Source: DATBAT01 sp036271375
GTDB taxonomy: Bacteria; Acidobacteriota; Terriglobia; Terriglobales; Acidobacteriaceae
Direction: 5' to 3'
Assembly: GCA_036271375.1 (NCBI GenBank)
Contig: DATBAT010000373.1
Coordinates: forward strand, 25,291 to 89,290
Length of the DNA stretch: 64,000 nt
In this document: positions 53,961 to 62,148 of the stretch, in pieces
Position numbering within the stretch: the stretch's first letter is position 1
Layout: the number at the start of each line of letters is the position of its first letter
Notes under the pieces: generated by a model
Told to the model about the DNA's origin: nothing
The model's database searches: none
Seen by the model: the letters and a program-made list of their open reading frames with translations, nothing else
Translations under genes and position numbers: made by a program

Positions 53961-54335
53961 CTATTTTTTAGTTTTAAGTTCGCGGTTCTTCATTCTTGAT
54001 TTCTTTGCAGGTTCGTTTTGCAGTTCGGCGAGTAATCCATCGAGACGTTTGAAATTGCCTTCCCAGAATTCGCGGTACCGCTCCAGCCATTGATTGGCTT
54101 CGGCCAGGGGCTTTGCGGCGAGACGCCTAGGGCGGCGTTGAGCATCGCGCCCGCGGGAGATCAGCCCGGCGCGCTCCAGAACTTTTAAATGTTTGGAGAT
54201 TGCCGGCTGGCTCATGGCAAAAGGTTCGGCCAGTTCAGACACCGAAGCTTCGCCAGAGGCCAGACGGGCGAGGATGGCGCGCCGTGTGGAGTCGGCGAGC
54301 GCGGCGAAGGTAGCGTCCAGTTGTTGAGCATCCAT
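53961..54335 (-). CDS. ArsR-family winged-helix regulator
   Basis: A 124-residue transcription regulator: TFAALADSTRRAILARLASG, VSELAEPFAMSQPAISKHLK (recognition helix) and VLERAGLISRGRDAQRRPRR. No Cys metal site is visible, so it belongs to the non-metal group found beside SRPBCC genes. The start ATG at 54335 lies 15 bases from an inverted repeat, consistent with autorepression. The Lys-rich tail is poorly conserved. Confidence 0.93.
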   Translation of the reverse strand: MDAQQLDATFAALADSTRRAILARLASGEASVSELAEPFAMSQPAISKHLKVLERAGLISRGRDAQRRPRRLAAKPLAEANQWLERYREFWEGNFKRLDGLLAELQNEPAKKSRMKNRELKTKK

Positions 54336-54349
54336 AGCTGTTTAATTCT

Positions 54350-54372
54350 ATAACCGAATAGTTATATATAAC
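54350..54372. promoter_or_regulatory. candidate ArsR-family operator: ATAAC-n6-GTTAT overlapping GTTATATATAAC
   Basis: ATAAC (54350-54354) and GTTAT (54361-54365) form an inverted repeat. GTTAT also starts a perfect 12-base palindrome GTTATATATAAC (54361-54372). The overlap sits 15-37 bases upstream of the ArsR-family start, in an A+T-rich promoter-like segment. Confidence 0.5.
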
Positions 54373-54427
54373 GATAAGCAACTGATGTCAAGGGGCAACA
54401 ATTGGAGCGTGGTCTCCATGCGGAAGC

Positions 54428-54673
54428 TTGCGTTACAACCCGGTGGGCGGTCACTCGCACGGGACGCCCCTGCATCAGGCAGCAGGGTTTGGCTATGAGA
54501 ATGTGGTGCGGCTTCTGGTGGAGCGCGGCGCGAGATTGGATCTCAAGGATGTCCTTTGGAATGGAACGCCCGCGGACTGGGCGCGGCATGAAGGCAAGAC
54601 GGCGATTGAAGCGTTCATTAAAGAAGAAGAAAATCGAAGGAATAATGAAGCGACTAAGTCAGGCTCTGTTTAA
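54428..54673 (+). pseudogene. ankyrin-repeat fragment
   Basis: About 81 codons carrying one recognisable ankyrin repeat (HGTPLHQAAGFGYENVVRLL followed by VERGARLDLKD) and part of a second (GTPADWARHEGKTAIEAFI). Ankyrin proteins of this type are normally longer. No ATG with a ribosome site exists at the 5' end (TTG at 54428 is the first option). It therefore looks like the 3' remnant of a larger gene; a very short functional protein cannot be excluded. It ends 9 bases before the cupin gene. Confidence 0.55.
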
Positions 54674-54682
54674 GATAACTGC

Positions 54683-55096
54683 ATGAAAAATCTATTCATC
54701 GCGTCGCTGATCGCAGCCGCGTTCTTGGCGCAAGCCACGGCACAACTACCACCTCCGGTGAAACGCACTCCAATTACAAAACACAATATTTCACCATACA
54801 AGAACGTCGCTAGCGTCTCGGTAGTTCGTATCGATTACACGCCGTCGCAACGCACCGGTCGCCACATCCATCCCATGCCGGTGGTTGGTTATGTGCTTGA
54901 GGGATCGTTCGTGGTGAAGGTGACGGGCGGGGCGGAGATCCACTATGCCGCAGGCCAGTCGATCTACGAACCGGCCGACACGATCATTGAAAGGTTCGAC
55001 AACGAGTCATCGACGAAGCCCGCGGTGCTCATCGCCCACTATCTCGCCGGTCCGGGGCAGACCGAACTGGTGCGGATTTTGCCCGACCAGCAATAA
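54683..55096 (+). CDS. secreted cupin-domain protein
   Basis: A 137-residue protein with a signal peptide (NLFIASLIAAAFLAQATAQ) and a small beta-barrel cupin. Motif 1 is degenerate around QRTGRHIHPMPVVGYVLEGS (two His and a Glu in the usual order). Motif 2 lies near YAAGQSIYEPADTIIERFDN, with a partial set of ligands. Such proteins may bind a metal and a small ligand in the periplasm. The function is unknown. The nearest plus-strand neighbour is the ankyrin fragment. Confidence 0.85.
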   Translation: MKNLFIASLIAAAFLAQATAQLPPPVKRTPITKHNISPYKNVASVSVVRIDYTPSQRTGRHIHPMPVVGYVLEGSFVVKVTGGAEIHYAAGQSIYEPADTIIERFDNESSTKPAVLIAHYLAGPGQTELVRILPDQQ

Positions 55097-55113
55097 TGCC
55101 GTAACTGCGCGCA

Positions 55114-55137
55114 GAGACGTTTACTTGGCAACGTCTC
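55114..55137. repeat. dispersed palindrome, GAGACGTT-n8-AACGTCTC
   Basis: Perfect 8-base arms with an 8-base centre, between the convergent cupin and receiver-GGDEF genes. It belongs to the same family as the elements at 757, 5041 and 63863 but has a longer loop. No T-run follows on either strand. Confidence 0.55.
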
Positions 55138-55155
55138 CCATCACCGTCAATCGCG

Positions 55156-56106
55156 TTAGTTAGATTCCGACAGCAGCGGTAGTTGGAGTGGTTCCATTCC
55201 TGCGCACTTTTCGGGAGAGAGTTCCACGCGGTTCCGTCCATTGCGTTTCGCGCGATAGAGCGCGTCATCCGCGCAGGACAGCATGTCTTCCCCCTGCGTG
55301 GGATTGCTCGCCGAAGCGACGCCCATGCTGACCGTGATGGGCGGCTCCGCGGGACTAGGACCAGGTTCGCCCAGAATCAGCCGGATTTGTTCAGCCCGTT
55401 CCTTCGCCATGCGGGCGGAACATCCCGGGAACACAATCAGGAATTCTTCTCCTCCGTAGCGGCCTACCGCGTCGTAACTTCTCACTGACGCCTGCATCCG
55501 TTCGGCAGCGCGTCGCAACACTGCATCGCCCGCCGAGTGGCCGCGAGTGTCGTTGATCTGCTTGAAATGGTCGATGTCGGCCATGATGATGCTGACGGGC
55601 TTTCGCTCGCGCGCGGCGCGCAGCAATTCGTTCTGCAAAATTCCTACGATCGCGCCCCGGTTATAGAGTTCGGTCAAAGGGTCGTGCGCCGCTTGAAACT
55701 GTAACGAGCGATTGGCCGAAACCAGTTGCTCTTGCAAATCGAGAACGCGTTTGCCCGCATTCAACCGGACTTTCAACTCCTGCGCGTCAAATGGTTTTGC
55801 CAGATAGTCGTCGGCTCCGGCTTCCATCGCTTCCAGCAAATCTTGTTTCCGGTCTCGCGCGGTGAGCAAAATAATGTAGATGTAGGCGTGACCCTTACCT
55901 TTCCTTAGTTCGCGGCAGATGGCCGGACCGTCGGCGCCTGGCATCATCCAATCGAGGATCGCCAAATCCGCATGGTTCGCTTCGCGCAGGAGGGACAACG
56001 CCTGCTGACCATCGGAAGCGACAACTACTTCATGGCCCCAGCCGGTCAGCAGGCGTTCCAGTAAACGGCGCTGGACCGTCTCGTCTTCTGCGATCAGAAC
56101 TCTCAT
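55156..56106 (-). CDS. response regulator with diguanylate cyclase (REC-GGDEF) domain
   Basis: A 316-residue protein. Receiver (1-120) with acidic pocket VLIAEDETVQRRLLERLLTG, phosphoacceptor Asp in LAILDWMMPGADGP, Thr switch and Lys in YLAKPFDAQEL. The GGDEF domain (about 140-305) has an active GGEEF (GRYGGEEFLIVFPG) and an intact inhibitory RxxD site (RSYD) five residues before it. It should make c-di-GMP when phosphorylated, PleD-like but with one receiver. Its start directly abuts the stop of the hybrid kinase gene, the likely phosphate donor. Confidence 0.94.
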   Translation of the reverse strand: MRVLIAEDETVQRRLLERLLTGWGHEVVVASDGQQALSLLREANHADLAILDWMMPGADGPAICRELRKGKGHAYIYIILLTARDRKQDLLEAMEAGADDYLAKPFDAQELKVRLNAGKRVLDLQEQLVSANRSLQFQAAHDPLTELYNRGAIVGILQNELLRAARERKPVSIIMADIDHFKQINDTRGHSAGDAVLRRAAERMQASVRSYDAVGRYGGEEFLIVFPGCSARMAKERAEQIRLILGEPGPSPAEPPITVSMGVASASNPTQGEDMLSCADDALYRAKRNGRNRVELSPEKCAGMEPLQLPLLSESN

Positions 56107-58977
56107 CTAGGCCGATGCCCCTTTACTGGCGCCGCTGATCGCTGAGAGCGCTAATGTAAGGCGTTCTGTTTCTGCCTCGAGACTCCGATAGGCGCGCTCG
56201 ACGTCTTCAATCGATTTTTCACTCGCCGCCGCTTCCAATCGTAATGCGGCATCCAATGCGGGTTTTGCGGCAAAAGTACCGATTGAACCTTTAAAGGAGT
56301 GCGTCGCTGCCTGCAATGCCCGGAAATTTTCTGCGGCAATCGCATCACGAATTTGTCCGAGCCACAGAGGGCAATCCTGGCGAAACAACTCGATCAGTTC
56401 TTGCAGCAGGGCTTCGTCGTTGTCGACACGTTCGCGCAGCGCCTGCTCGTCAACTACGTCTCTCATGTCAACCGAGACGGGGGTGCTGTCCACCAGCCGC
56501 GGAACTAGCCGCTCGATCGCGGCGAACAGTTCGCGCGCCTGGATCGGCTTCGCTATGTATCCGTCCATTCCCGCCGCGAGGCATCGTTCCTTGTCGCCCT
56601 TCATCGCGTGTGCCGTTACCGCAATGATTGGCACATGACCACCCGTTTCCTTTTCCTTTTCGCGAATGGCCGCGGTTGCTTCGAAGCCATCCATCTCGGG
56701 CATCTGCACGTCCATGAGGATCACGTCAAAAGTTTGCTTCTCCCATGCCGCGAGCACGGCGCGGCCGCTGATGGCGGTTGCCACCACGTGGTTTCTCTTC
56801 TCCAGAATGCGCCGCGCCAGCTTCTGATTTACTGCGTTGTCGTCGGCAAGCAATATCTTCAAGGACACATAAGTTTGCGGGGCGATACGCCGCATCGCGG
56901 CAACGACTGATGCCGACTTTGCCACCGCCGGGCCATCCAGCGCTGTCACAATCGCGTTGAGCAGGGCCGATTGCTGTATCGGCTTCGTTAAATACGCGGC
57001 GACGCCCAGTTCCTTGCAGCGCTTCACGTCTTCCTGCTTGCCCGCCGAACTCAACATCATGATGGTCGCACCCGCGAATTGCGGATTGCGCCGGATGTTC
57101 TCGACCACTTCGAAGCCATCCATCTCGGGCATGTTACGGTCGACGATAATCAGGGGGAACGTATTCTGCTGCATGCTCGCCAGCGCCTCAGGCCCGGTTT
57201 CGAAGGTCTCGGGCTTCATGTGCCAATGCACCAGAATGTCCCGCAATATCCAGCGGTTGGTGGCGTTGTCATCGACCACCAGGACCGGGAGGTCTTTCAA
57301 GTTAAGCAAACTGCGAATCGCCGGACGCGCGGCAATATCTTCTGGAATGCCAAAGCTCGCGGTGAAGTGAAATTTACTACCTTGCCCTAAATCGCTCTCT
57401 ACCCAAAGACGCCCGCCCATCATTCCAACCAACTGCGATGAGATCGCCAGGCCCAGGCCGGTGCCACCGTAAACCCGCGTGGTGGAAGTATCCGCCTGGC
57501 GAAACGCCTCGAAGATTGCGCTCTGCTTGGATTTCGCGATGCCGATACCCGTGTCCCGCACGGTAAAGTGCAGAGTTGCCTGGTCTGGGGTCCGTGATTC
57601 GGTATCGATGGTGACGACGACTTCACCTTTCTGCGTGAATTTAATCGCGTTTCCAACAAGGTTAAGAACGATCTGGCGTATTCGTCCGGTGTCGCCGATC
57701 AGTTCGTCGGGAGTATCGACGGAAATGTGACAGGCCAGTTCCAACCCCTTCTGGTCGGCGCGGAGCGCAAGGGTTTCGATGGCGTCGCCCAGACTGTCGC
57801 GCAGCGAAAACCGTACCGGGTCGAGTTGTAACTTATGTGCCTCGATTCGCGAAAAATCAAGGATGTCGCTGATCACCGTCAACAAGCCATCCGCCGATGA
57901 CTTCGCGCTCTCCAGATAATCGCGCTGTTCGCTGGTCAAGTTGGTATCGAGAGAAAGCTCTACCATCCCGATGACGCCGTTCAAAGGCGTGCGGATTTCG
58001 TGACTCATGTTGGCAAGGAATTCGCTCTTTGCGCGGTTTGCCTCATCTGCGATTTCCTTCGCCTTTCGCGCCTCAGCTTCGAGCCGTGTGCGTTCAAGGA
58101 TTTCACTCTTGAGCAATTGGTTCGAGAGTTCGAGATCGCGAGTGCGTTCTTCGACTCGTACCTCCAAACTTCCGCGCGCCTGAGTGGTGGCGCGCAGTGC
58201 AGCCTCCAGTCGGGATTTCGATTCGAGGCTGAAAATCGACAACACTCCATGGATAAAAGCGGCGGCACAAACCGCACACAGCGCTCGGAAGAGTTGCACC
58301 GGGACGCCGACCGCCTGCATGAACGTCGCGTAGTTCAGATAATTCGCCGGGAAAAAAGTGGCGGCCGGAACCACACATCCGGCCAGGAAAGCGTAAGCCG
58401 TAAAACATACCGCCATCCCCAACATGCTGTGGCGAACTTTGCTGGCGGCAAATTCCCCCAGTTGCGAAGACTTGCTATGTTTCGCAAACCCAATCGCAGT
58501 AAGTACAGATGCCGGAACGCCAAGCACGTACCGCAGAAAAACATTGTCGTGAGTCATCCACGCGCCGCTGAAGCCGCTGGGGATCCCGTGCAGCGAAATC
58601 GCGACAACAAAAATCAACGACCCAATGCGGGTTAACTTACCAATGCCGATGCTGGCCCTGCGTGACAGCGCCGCGCTCACGCCAAACTCGAGTAGAAATA
58701 CAAACGACGTCAGCCCCAGGTAGAAGCCTGTGATGGAAATGATCTGCGCACCCAGGTGGCCCCAATAGACCTCGCCCAGCGCCGAAAACATGTCAGCCCA
58801 TTCGCTGAGTCCATGAAGAAATCCGAAGGCAGTCAGCGCCCAGAGATAGCGCCGCAGTTCGAAAGTGCTGCCCTCGGTATTCTGCAAACTCGCCGCCAGT
58901 CCAAGCGAAAAGAAGGCGAGCCCATAGATAAAAAACACCGGGAGCAGATGGTTGCTGATCATTGAAGTGGCAGGCAT
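56107..58977 (-). CDS. membrane hybrid histidine kinase: 7TM-HisKA-HATPase-REC-REC-Hpt
   Basis: 956 residues. Seven or more membrane helices (about 8-250) form a sensor of MASE-like appearance, followed by a coiled coil. HisKA has H near 323 (FLANMSHEIRTPLNGVIGMV). The ATPase has NLVGNAIKFTQKGEV, DTGIGI and GGTGLGLAIS. Two receivers follow: the first with IIVDRNMPEMDGFEV, the second with VILMDVQMPEMDGFEA. An Hpt domain near 892 has ATHSFKGSIGTFAA. This is a full phosphorelay in one chain, with the Hpt able to phosphorylate the adjacent REC-GGDEF protein. Confidence 0.94.
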   Translation of the reverse strand: MPATSMISNHLLPVFFIYGLAFFSLGLAASLQNTEGSTFELRRYLWALTAFGFLHGLSEWADMFSALGEVYWGHLGAQIISITGFYLGLTSFVFLLEFGVSAALSRRASIGIGKLTRIGSLIFVVAISLHGIPSGFSGAWMTHDNVFLRYVLGVPASVLTAIGFAKHSKSSQLGEFAASKVRHSMLGMAVCFTAYAFLAGCVVPAATFFPANYLNYATFMQAVGVPVQLFRALCAVCAAAFIHGVLSIFSLESKSRLEAALRATTQARGSLEVRVEERTRDLELSNQLLKSEILERTRLEAEARKAKEIADEANRAKSEFLANMSHEIRTPLNGVIGMVELSLDTNLTSEQRDYLESAKSSADGLLTVISDILDFSRIEAHKLQLDPVRFSLRDSLGDAIETLALRADQKGLELACHISVDTPDELIGDTGRIRQIVLNLVGNAIKFTQKGEVVVTIDTESRTPDQATLHFTVRDTGIGIAKSKQSAIFEAFRQADTSTTRVYGGTGLGLAISSQLVGMMGGRLWVESDLGQGSKFHFTASFGIPEDIAARPAIRSLLNLKDLPVLVVDDNATNRWILRDILVHWHMKPETFETGPEALASMQQNTFPLIIVDRNMPEMDGFEVVENIRRNPQFAGATIMMLSSAGKQEDVKRCKELGVAAYLTKPIQQSALLNAIVTALDGPAVAKSASVVAAMRRIAPQTYVSLKILLADDNAVNQKLARRILEKRNHVVATAISGRAVLAAWEKQTFDVILMDVQMPEMDGFEATAAIREKEKETGGHVPIIAVTAHAMKGDKERCLAAGMDGYIAKPIQARELFAAIERLVPRLVDSTPVSVDMRDVVDEQALRERVDNDEALLQELIELFRQDCPLWLGQIRDAIAAENFRALQAATHSFKGSIGTFAAKPALDAALRLEAAASEKSIEDVERAYRSLEAETERLTLALSAISGASKGASA

Positions 58978-59144
58978 GGATTAAGGCGCAACGTCGAGAG
59001 TTACAGCCAAGCCTAATGTTATGAGGATGTTGCGAGGGCGGAAATATGTCAGCGGGGCATGGTCCGAGGTTTAGTGGTGAAGGCAACAATTCATAGCCGC
59101 GACCTTCGAAAACCGCATCATGCTGGCGGCGATGTTAGATCTGT

Positions 59145-60545
59145 CTAATTTTCTTTAACCACGGGTAGCTTCGCCGCCTCCCAGGCCGCCAAGCCACCAG
59201 CCATCTCAATCAGGTTCGTGATCCCGTATTGATGCAGGATGCTGGCGGCAATCGACGATCGGTATCCGCCGGCGCAGTGGACGGCAATCCGCCGGTCGCG
59301 CGGAATTTCTCCGATGCGCTCTTGCAGGTGATTGAGTGGAATGTTCACGCTGCCGTCGATGTGTTTGGTCGTCCACTCCCGCGGATTTCTAATATCGAGC
59401 ACCAGCGGCTTATCGGCACCGGCCAGTTCCTCCGCCACCATCGGCGCGCTAACACGTTCAGTGGGCCAAACCAAGTCTGGCCGACCGGAAAGTGCTTCCA
59501 TGCCTCCCGGGACATAGCCTTTGACGTGGTCGAAACCGATGCGGCCGAGTCGCAGCGCGGCCTCTTTCTCGCGTCCGGGCTCGGCGACGATGACGATCGG
59601 CTTAGTGCGGTCGAGCACCGTGCCTGCCCAGGTCGCGTACTGACCGCCGAGACCGATGTTGATGCTGCCGGCCAGATGGCCGATCGCGTATTCGGACGCA
59701 TCACGCACGTCGAGAATCTGCGCTCCGGCGTCGCCCATCCTCAGAGCTTCCTCAAGTTCGATCGGACGAAGCACCTGTTCAAGGTTGGCGTCGAGCAATC
59801 CGTGTTCGCGCGCATTGAGAATCGCGTCGTAGGTGAAATAAGGCGGCGCGTCGGGTTGGTCCGCCGAAACCAGGCGGATGAATTCTTCCTTGGTCATCGG
59901 CTGTAGCGCGTAGTTGGTCAGCCGCTGAATTCCCATCGGCGACACCGTGTCCGAAGAAATGTTCTTCCCGCACAACGAACCCGAACCATGCGCGGGATAC
60001 ACCAGCGTCTCGTCGGGGAGCTTCAGCAACTTGTCGTGCAGCGAATCATAAAGATGAGAGCCGAGATCATTGGCACTCCATCCCAAAGACGCGCGCAGGT
60101 CGGGACGCCCCACGTCCCCAATAAACAATGTGTCGCCCGTAAGCACCGCATAAGGCTTCGCAGGATCTTTCGCGAGATCGAACACCAAGAGGGAAATCGA
60201 CTCGATGGTGTGGCCGGGCGTCTCCAACACTTGAATCCTCATGCCGGGGAAGTCAAGCGTGTCGCCGTCTTTCATGGGGATAAATTTGTACTCCGCTTGC
60301 GCACGCGCCCCAAGGTGGATGCTCGCGCCACACCGGTCGCGCAATTCGAGATGGCCGGCGACAAAGTCTGCATGAAAGTGAGTAAGAAAAACGTGGCGGA
60401 CCTTGAGCTTAAATTCTTCCGCGTCGGCCAGATATTGCTGAATGTCGCGTTGCGGATCGACGATGATGGCGGTGCCACTGGCTTCGTCCCCGAGCAGGTA
60501 GGAGGCATGTGCCAGGCAGCCTAAGTAATACTGTTTCAGAATCAT
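59145..60545 (-). CDS. MBL-fold hydrolase fused to two rhodanese domains
   Basis: 466 residues. A metallo-beta-lactamase domain (1-250) of persulfide dioxygenase/BlhA type has HFHADFVAGH and DTLFIGDVGRPDLRASLG. Two rhodanese domains follow. The first (about 270-360) lacks the catalytic Cys (loop VIVAEPGREKEA). The second (about 375-463) has Cys in AVHCAGGYRSS. The likely role is sulfur metabolism, oxidising or transferring persulfide sulfur. The start is ATG 60545 (MILKQYYLGCLAHASYLLG); the in-frame extension to 60752 is repeat-derived sequence. Confidence 0.9.
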   Translation of the reverse strand: MILKQYYLGCLAHASYLLGDEASGTAIIVDPQRDIQQYLADAEEFKLKVRHVFLTHFHADFVAGHLELRDRCGASIHLGARAQAEYKFIPMKDGDTLDFPGMRIQVLETPGHTIESISLLVFDLAKDPAKPYAVLTGDTLFIGDVGRPDLRASLGWSANDLGSHLYDSLHDKLLKLPDETLVYPAHGSGSLCGKNISSDTVSPMGIQRLTNYALQPMTKEEFIRLVSADQPDAPPYFTYDAILNAREHGLLDANLEQVLRPIELEEALRMGDAGAQILDVRDASEYAIGHLAGSINIGLGGQYATWAGTVLDRTKPIVIVAEPGREKEAALRLGRIGFDHVKGYVPGGMEALSGRPDLVWPTERVSAPMVAEELAGADKPLVLDIRNPREWTTKHIDGSVNIPLNHLQERIGEIPRDRRIAVHCAGGYRSSIAASILHQYGITNLIEMAGGLAAWEAAKLPVVKEN

Positions 60546-60590
60546 TGGCGCTGCTGGAAGTCTAGCGCATTTGTGGAGTATGCCGTAGGC

Positions 60591-60627
60591 AGCCACGAAG
60601 CGGCGAAACATTGCAGCCCAGGGGTGT
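60591..60627 (+). repeat. REP-like element, AGCCACGAAGCGGCGAAA plus TGCAGCCCAGGGG
   Basis: The pattern AGCCnCGAAGnGGCGAAA followed by TGCAGCCCAGGG occurs here and again at 61302-61338 (reverse) and 61474-61508. The first part is a small hairpin. It lies just upstream of the MBL-rhodanese gene start. Copies flank the Y1 transposase gene at 61578. Confidence 0.6.
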
Positions 60628-60727
60628 AAGTGTTCCCTCCGTGGATTGCAAGGGCCGAGTACAAGGGGCTTGGGCGTAGATACGGTCAGGGGCAAAAAAT
60701 ATTCCGCTGGAGGGCGGCCGATTTTTA

Positions 60728-61085
60728 TCAGCGCAGCGTGCCGTCGTACCACTGATCCGTGGTCAGCGGCGCGGCGTCTTTGTCATAGGAAACTTGTTGC
60801 TCTCACCCTTGGGCATGCCGTCGGGCGTCGTGGCCGGCTCGCCTTTCGGCGTGCCTGGCTGATGCCAAGTTTGCCGCCATCGTCGGAGCGCTGAATGATC
60901 TGTCTAAACCATCCGCTGGTTTGCGAAGCATAGATACGATTGGGGTCTACGGGAGAACCTTTGAGGTGATACATCTCCCACCCGGCGAAGTGCGGGCCGG
61001 AGACGTCCCAATTTTCGCGCTTGCCGTCGGAAGTTAGGGTGAACGCGCCTTTGCGGGTGCCTACCAGGATGCGGACTGTGGACAT
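60728..61085 (-). pseudogene. 5' fragment of a BNR-repeat (sialidase-like) protein with two frameshifts
   Basis: Starting at ATG 61085, with GGGAG just upstream, the frame reads STVRILVGTRKGAFTLTSDG, then GPHFAGWEMYHLKGSPVDPN and RIYASQTSGWFRQIIQRSDD. This is the N-terminus of the sialidase/VPS10-like BNR family. Near 60865-60875 one base is missing (the expected GGKTWHQPGTPKGEP continues in another frame). A second one-base loss near 60784-60793 leads to YDKDAAPLTTDQWYDGT and then a stop at 60728. Only the first fifth of such a gene remains, ending next to REP-like sequence. Confidence 0.7.
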
Positions 61086-61086
61086 G

Positions 61087-61248
61087 AGTTGCTCTCCCGC
61101 CAAACAATGAGGACAAAGGCGAGGGCAATGGAAGCCAACAAATATTCGTCGGGGCAAACAATCCGAGCGAACGACGCTGGACTGGGCGCACCACCGCAAG
61201 AACCGCTATGAGTGTCCCGAAGAATGTCAGCAGAGCTTCAAGCGTCAT
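61087..61248 (-). pseudogene. possible fragment of a membrane protein N-terminus
   Basis: ATG 61248 opens MTLEALLTFFGTLIAVLAVV then RPVQRRSLGLFAP. A one-base shift near 61150 joins it to EYLLASIALAFVLIVWRES, giving two hydrophobic helices. It stops being readable where the BNR fragment begins. It looks like a truncated, frameshifted gene start. Confidence is limited because it is short and no family was recognised. Confidence 0.35.
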
Positions 61249-61270
61249 GCCGTTCCCTCAACTTAACTTT

Positions 61271-61338
61271 CTTTCGCCCCTTCGGGGCTCGTCGTGTCGT
61301 CTTTGCCCTGGGCTGAAATCTTTCGCCGCTTCGCGGCT
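61271..61338 (-). repeat. pair of REP-like elements in reverse orientation
   Basis: On the minus strand, 61271-61289 reads AGCCCCGAAGGGGCGAAAG, and 61302-61338 contains AGCCGCGAAGCGGCGAAAG followed by TTTCAGCCCAGGGC. These are two hairpin units with the same core as 60591 and 61474 but in opposite orientation. They lie between the gene remnants and the transposase. Confidence 0.65.
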
Positions 61339-61473
61339 ATCTTCACCGCATCCGTCGCTGACCCGTTTTCTACTACTGCTTTGCTGTTTTGGGTTTGGCC
61401 TCGTGTTCAACCGTCACATAAACCGGTGATATTCGTCACATCTCGCTGCCATTGTAAAGCGCAACAATGGTAC

Positions 61474-61508
61474 AGCCCCGAAGGGGCAAAAGAATGCAGC
61501 CCAGGGTG
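61474..61508 (+). repeat. REP-like element upstream of the transposase
   Basis: AGCCCCGAAGGGGCAAAAG then AATGCAGCCCAGGG. Its right end merges into the strong hairpin at 61500-61536. Another shortened unit, AGCCCCGAAAGGGCGAAAGA, lies at 61555-61574 and overlaps the ribosome-binding region of the transposase gene. Confidence 0.65.
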
Positions 61509-61536
61509 AGGCGCGTTCTTTGCGCCTCACCCTGGG
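61500..61536. repeat. perfect 15-base inverted repeat upstream of the Y1 transposase
   Basis: CCCAGGGTGAGGCGC (61500-61514), 7-base loop GTTCTTT, then GCGCCTCACCCTGGG (61522-61536). This is the strongest hairpin seen in the window. Y1 transposases recognise such hairpins at element ends, so it may be a transposase-binding structure. No T-run follows, so it is not a typical terminator. Confidence 0.75.
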
Positions 61537-61577
61537 TAGACATCAACAAACCCAAGCCCCGAAAGGGCGAAAGACAC

Positions 61578-62024
61578 ATGCCCCAAACCTGCGGCAACAT
61601 CGTCGTCCATCTGATTTTCTCCACGAAACAACGTGCACTTCTTATCACACCGGAAATACAATCCGACCTGTTCGCCTACCTCGGCGGCATTGTCCGCGAA
61701 ATGGGTGCCACGGCGCTGATCGTCAACGGCATCGCCGACCATGTTCACATGTTGATTCGCATTCGGCCCGTTCACTCTATCGCCGAAATGATGCGCATCA
61801 TCAAAACCAATTCCGGCAAATGGATCCATCGCAAGGGCCACACTAAATTCGCCTGGCAATCCGGATACGGCGTGTTCAGCGTCAGCGAATCAAACATTGC
61901 GGCGGTCACCAAATACATCGCAACCCAGGACGAACACCACAAGAGGCATTCTTTTCGGGAGGAATTTGTCGCGTTCCTGAAAAAGAACAATGTGGCGTAC
62001 GACGAAAGCTACATTTGGGATTAA
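61578..62024 (+). mobile_element. IS200-like Y1 (HUH) transposase, REP-associated
   Basis: A 148-residue single-domain transposase. HUH motif H55-V-H57 in GIADHVHMLIRIRP. Catalytic Tyr113 in VTKYIATQDEHHKRHSF. Further family segments are IVVHLIFSTKQRALLI and KFAWQSGYGVFSVSES. It has the normal length and looks intact. It starts at ATG 61578 within a REP-like unit. REP-like hairpins lie on its 5' side; none was seen in the 140 bases after it. It has no tnpB partner. It may mobilise the REP-like repeats rather than being an autonomous insertion sequence. Confidence 0.85.
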
Positions 62025-62106
62025 GGTCCTCTCGTCTCGAGTCTGTACCTCGTCCTGAAATCGCACGCCGAACGCGCAAATAAACTCTGTATTATCTATA
62101 ACTTAA

Positions 62107-62132
62107 GTGTCATCACGTATGCGTGGTGACAC
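62107..62132. repeat. inverted repeat GTGTCATCACG-tatg-CGTGGTGACAC
   Basis: Eleven-base arms with one mismatch. A third copy of the motif, GTGTGATGACG, follows at 62135-62145. It lies just upstream of the parS-like palindrome, between the convergent transposase and glycosylase-like genes. Confidence 0.5.
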
Positions 62133-62148
62133 AAGTGTGATGACGATG

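Noticed and set aside
60546..60752. N-terminal extension of the MBL-rhodanese protein
   Set aside because: The residues are translated REP-like sequence and the family starts at the ATG at 60545.
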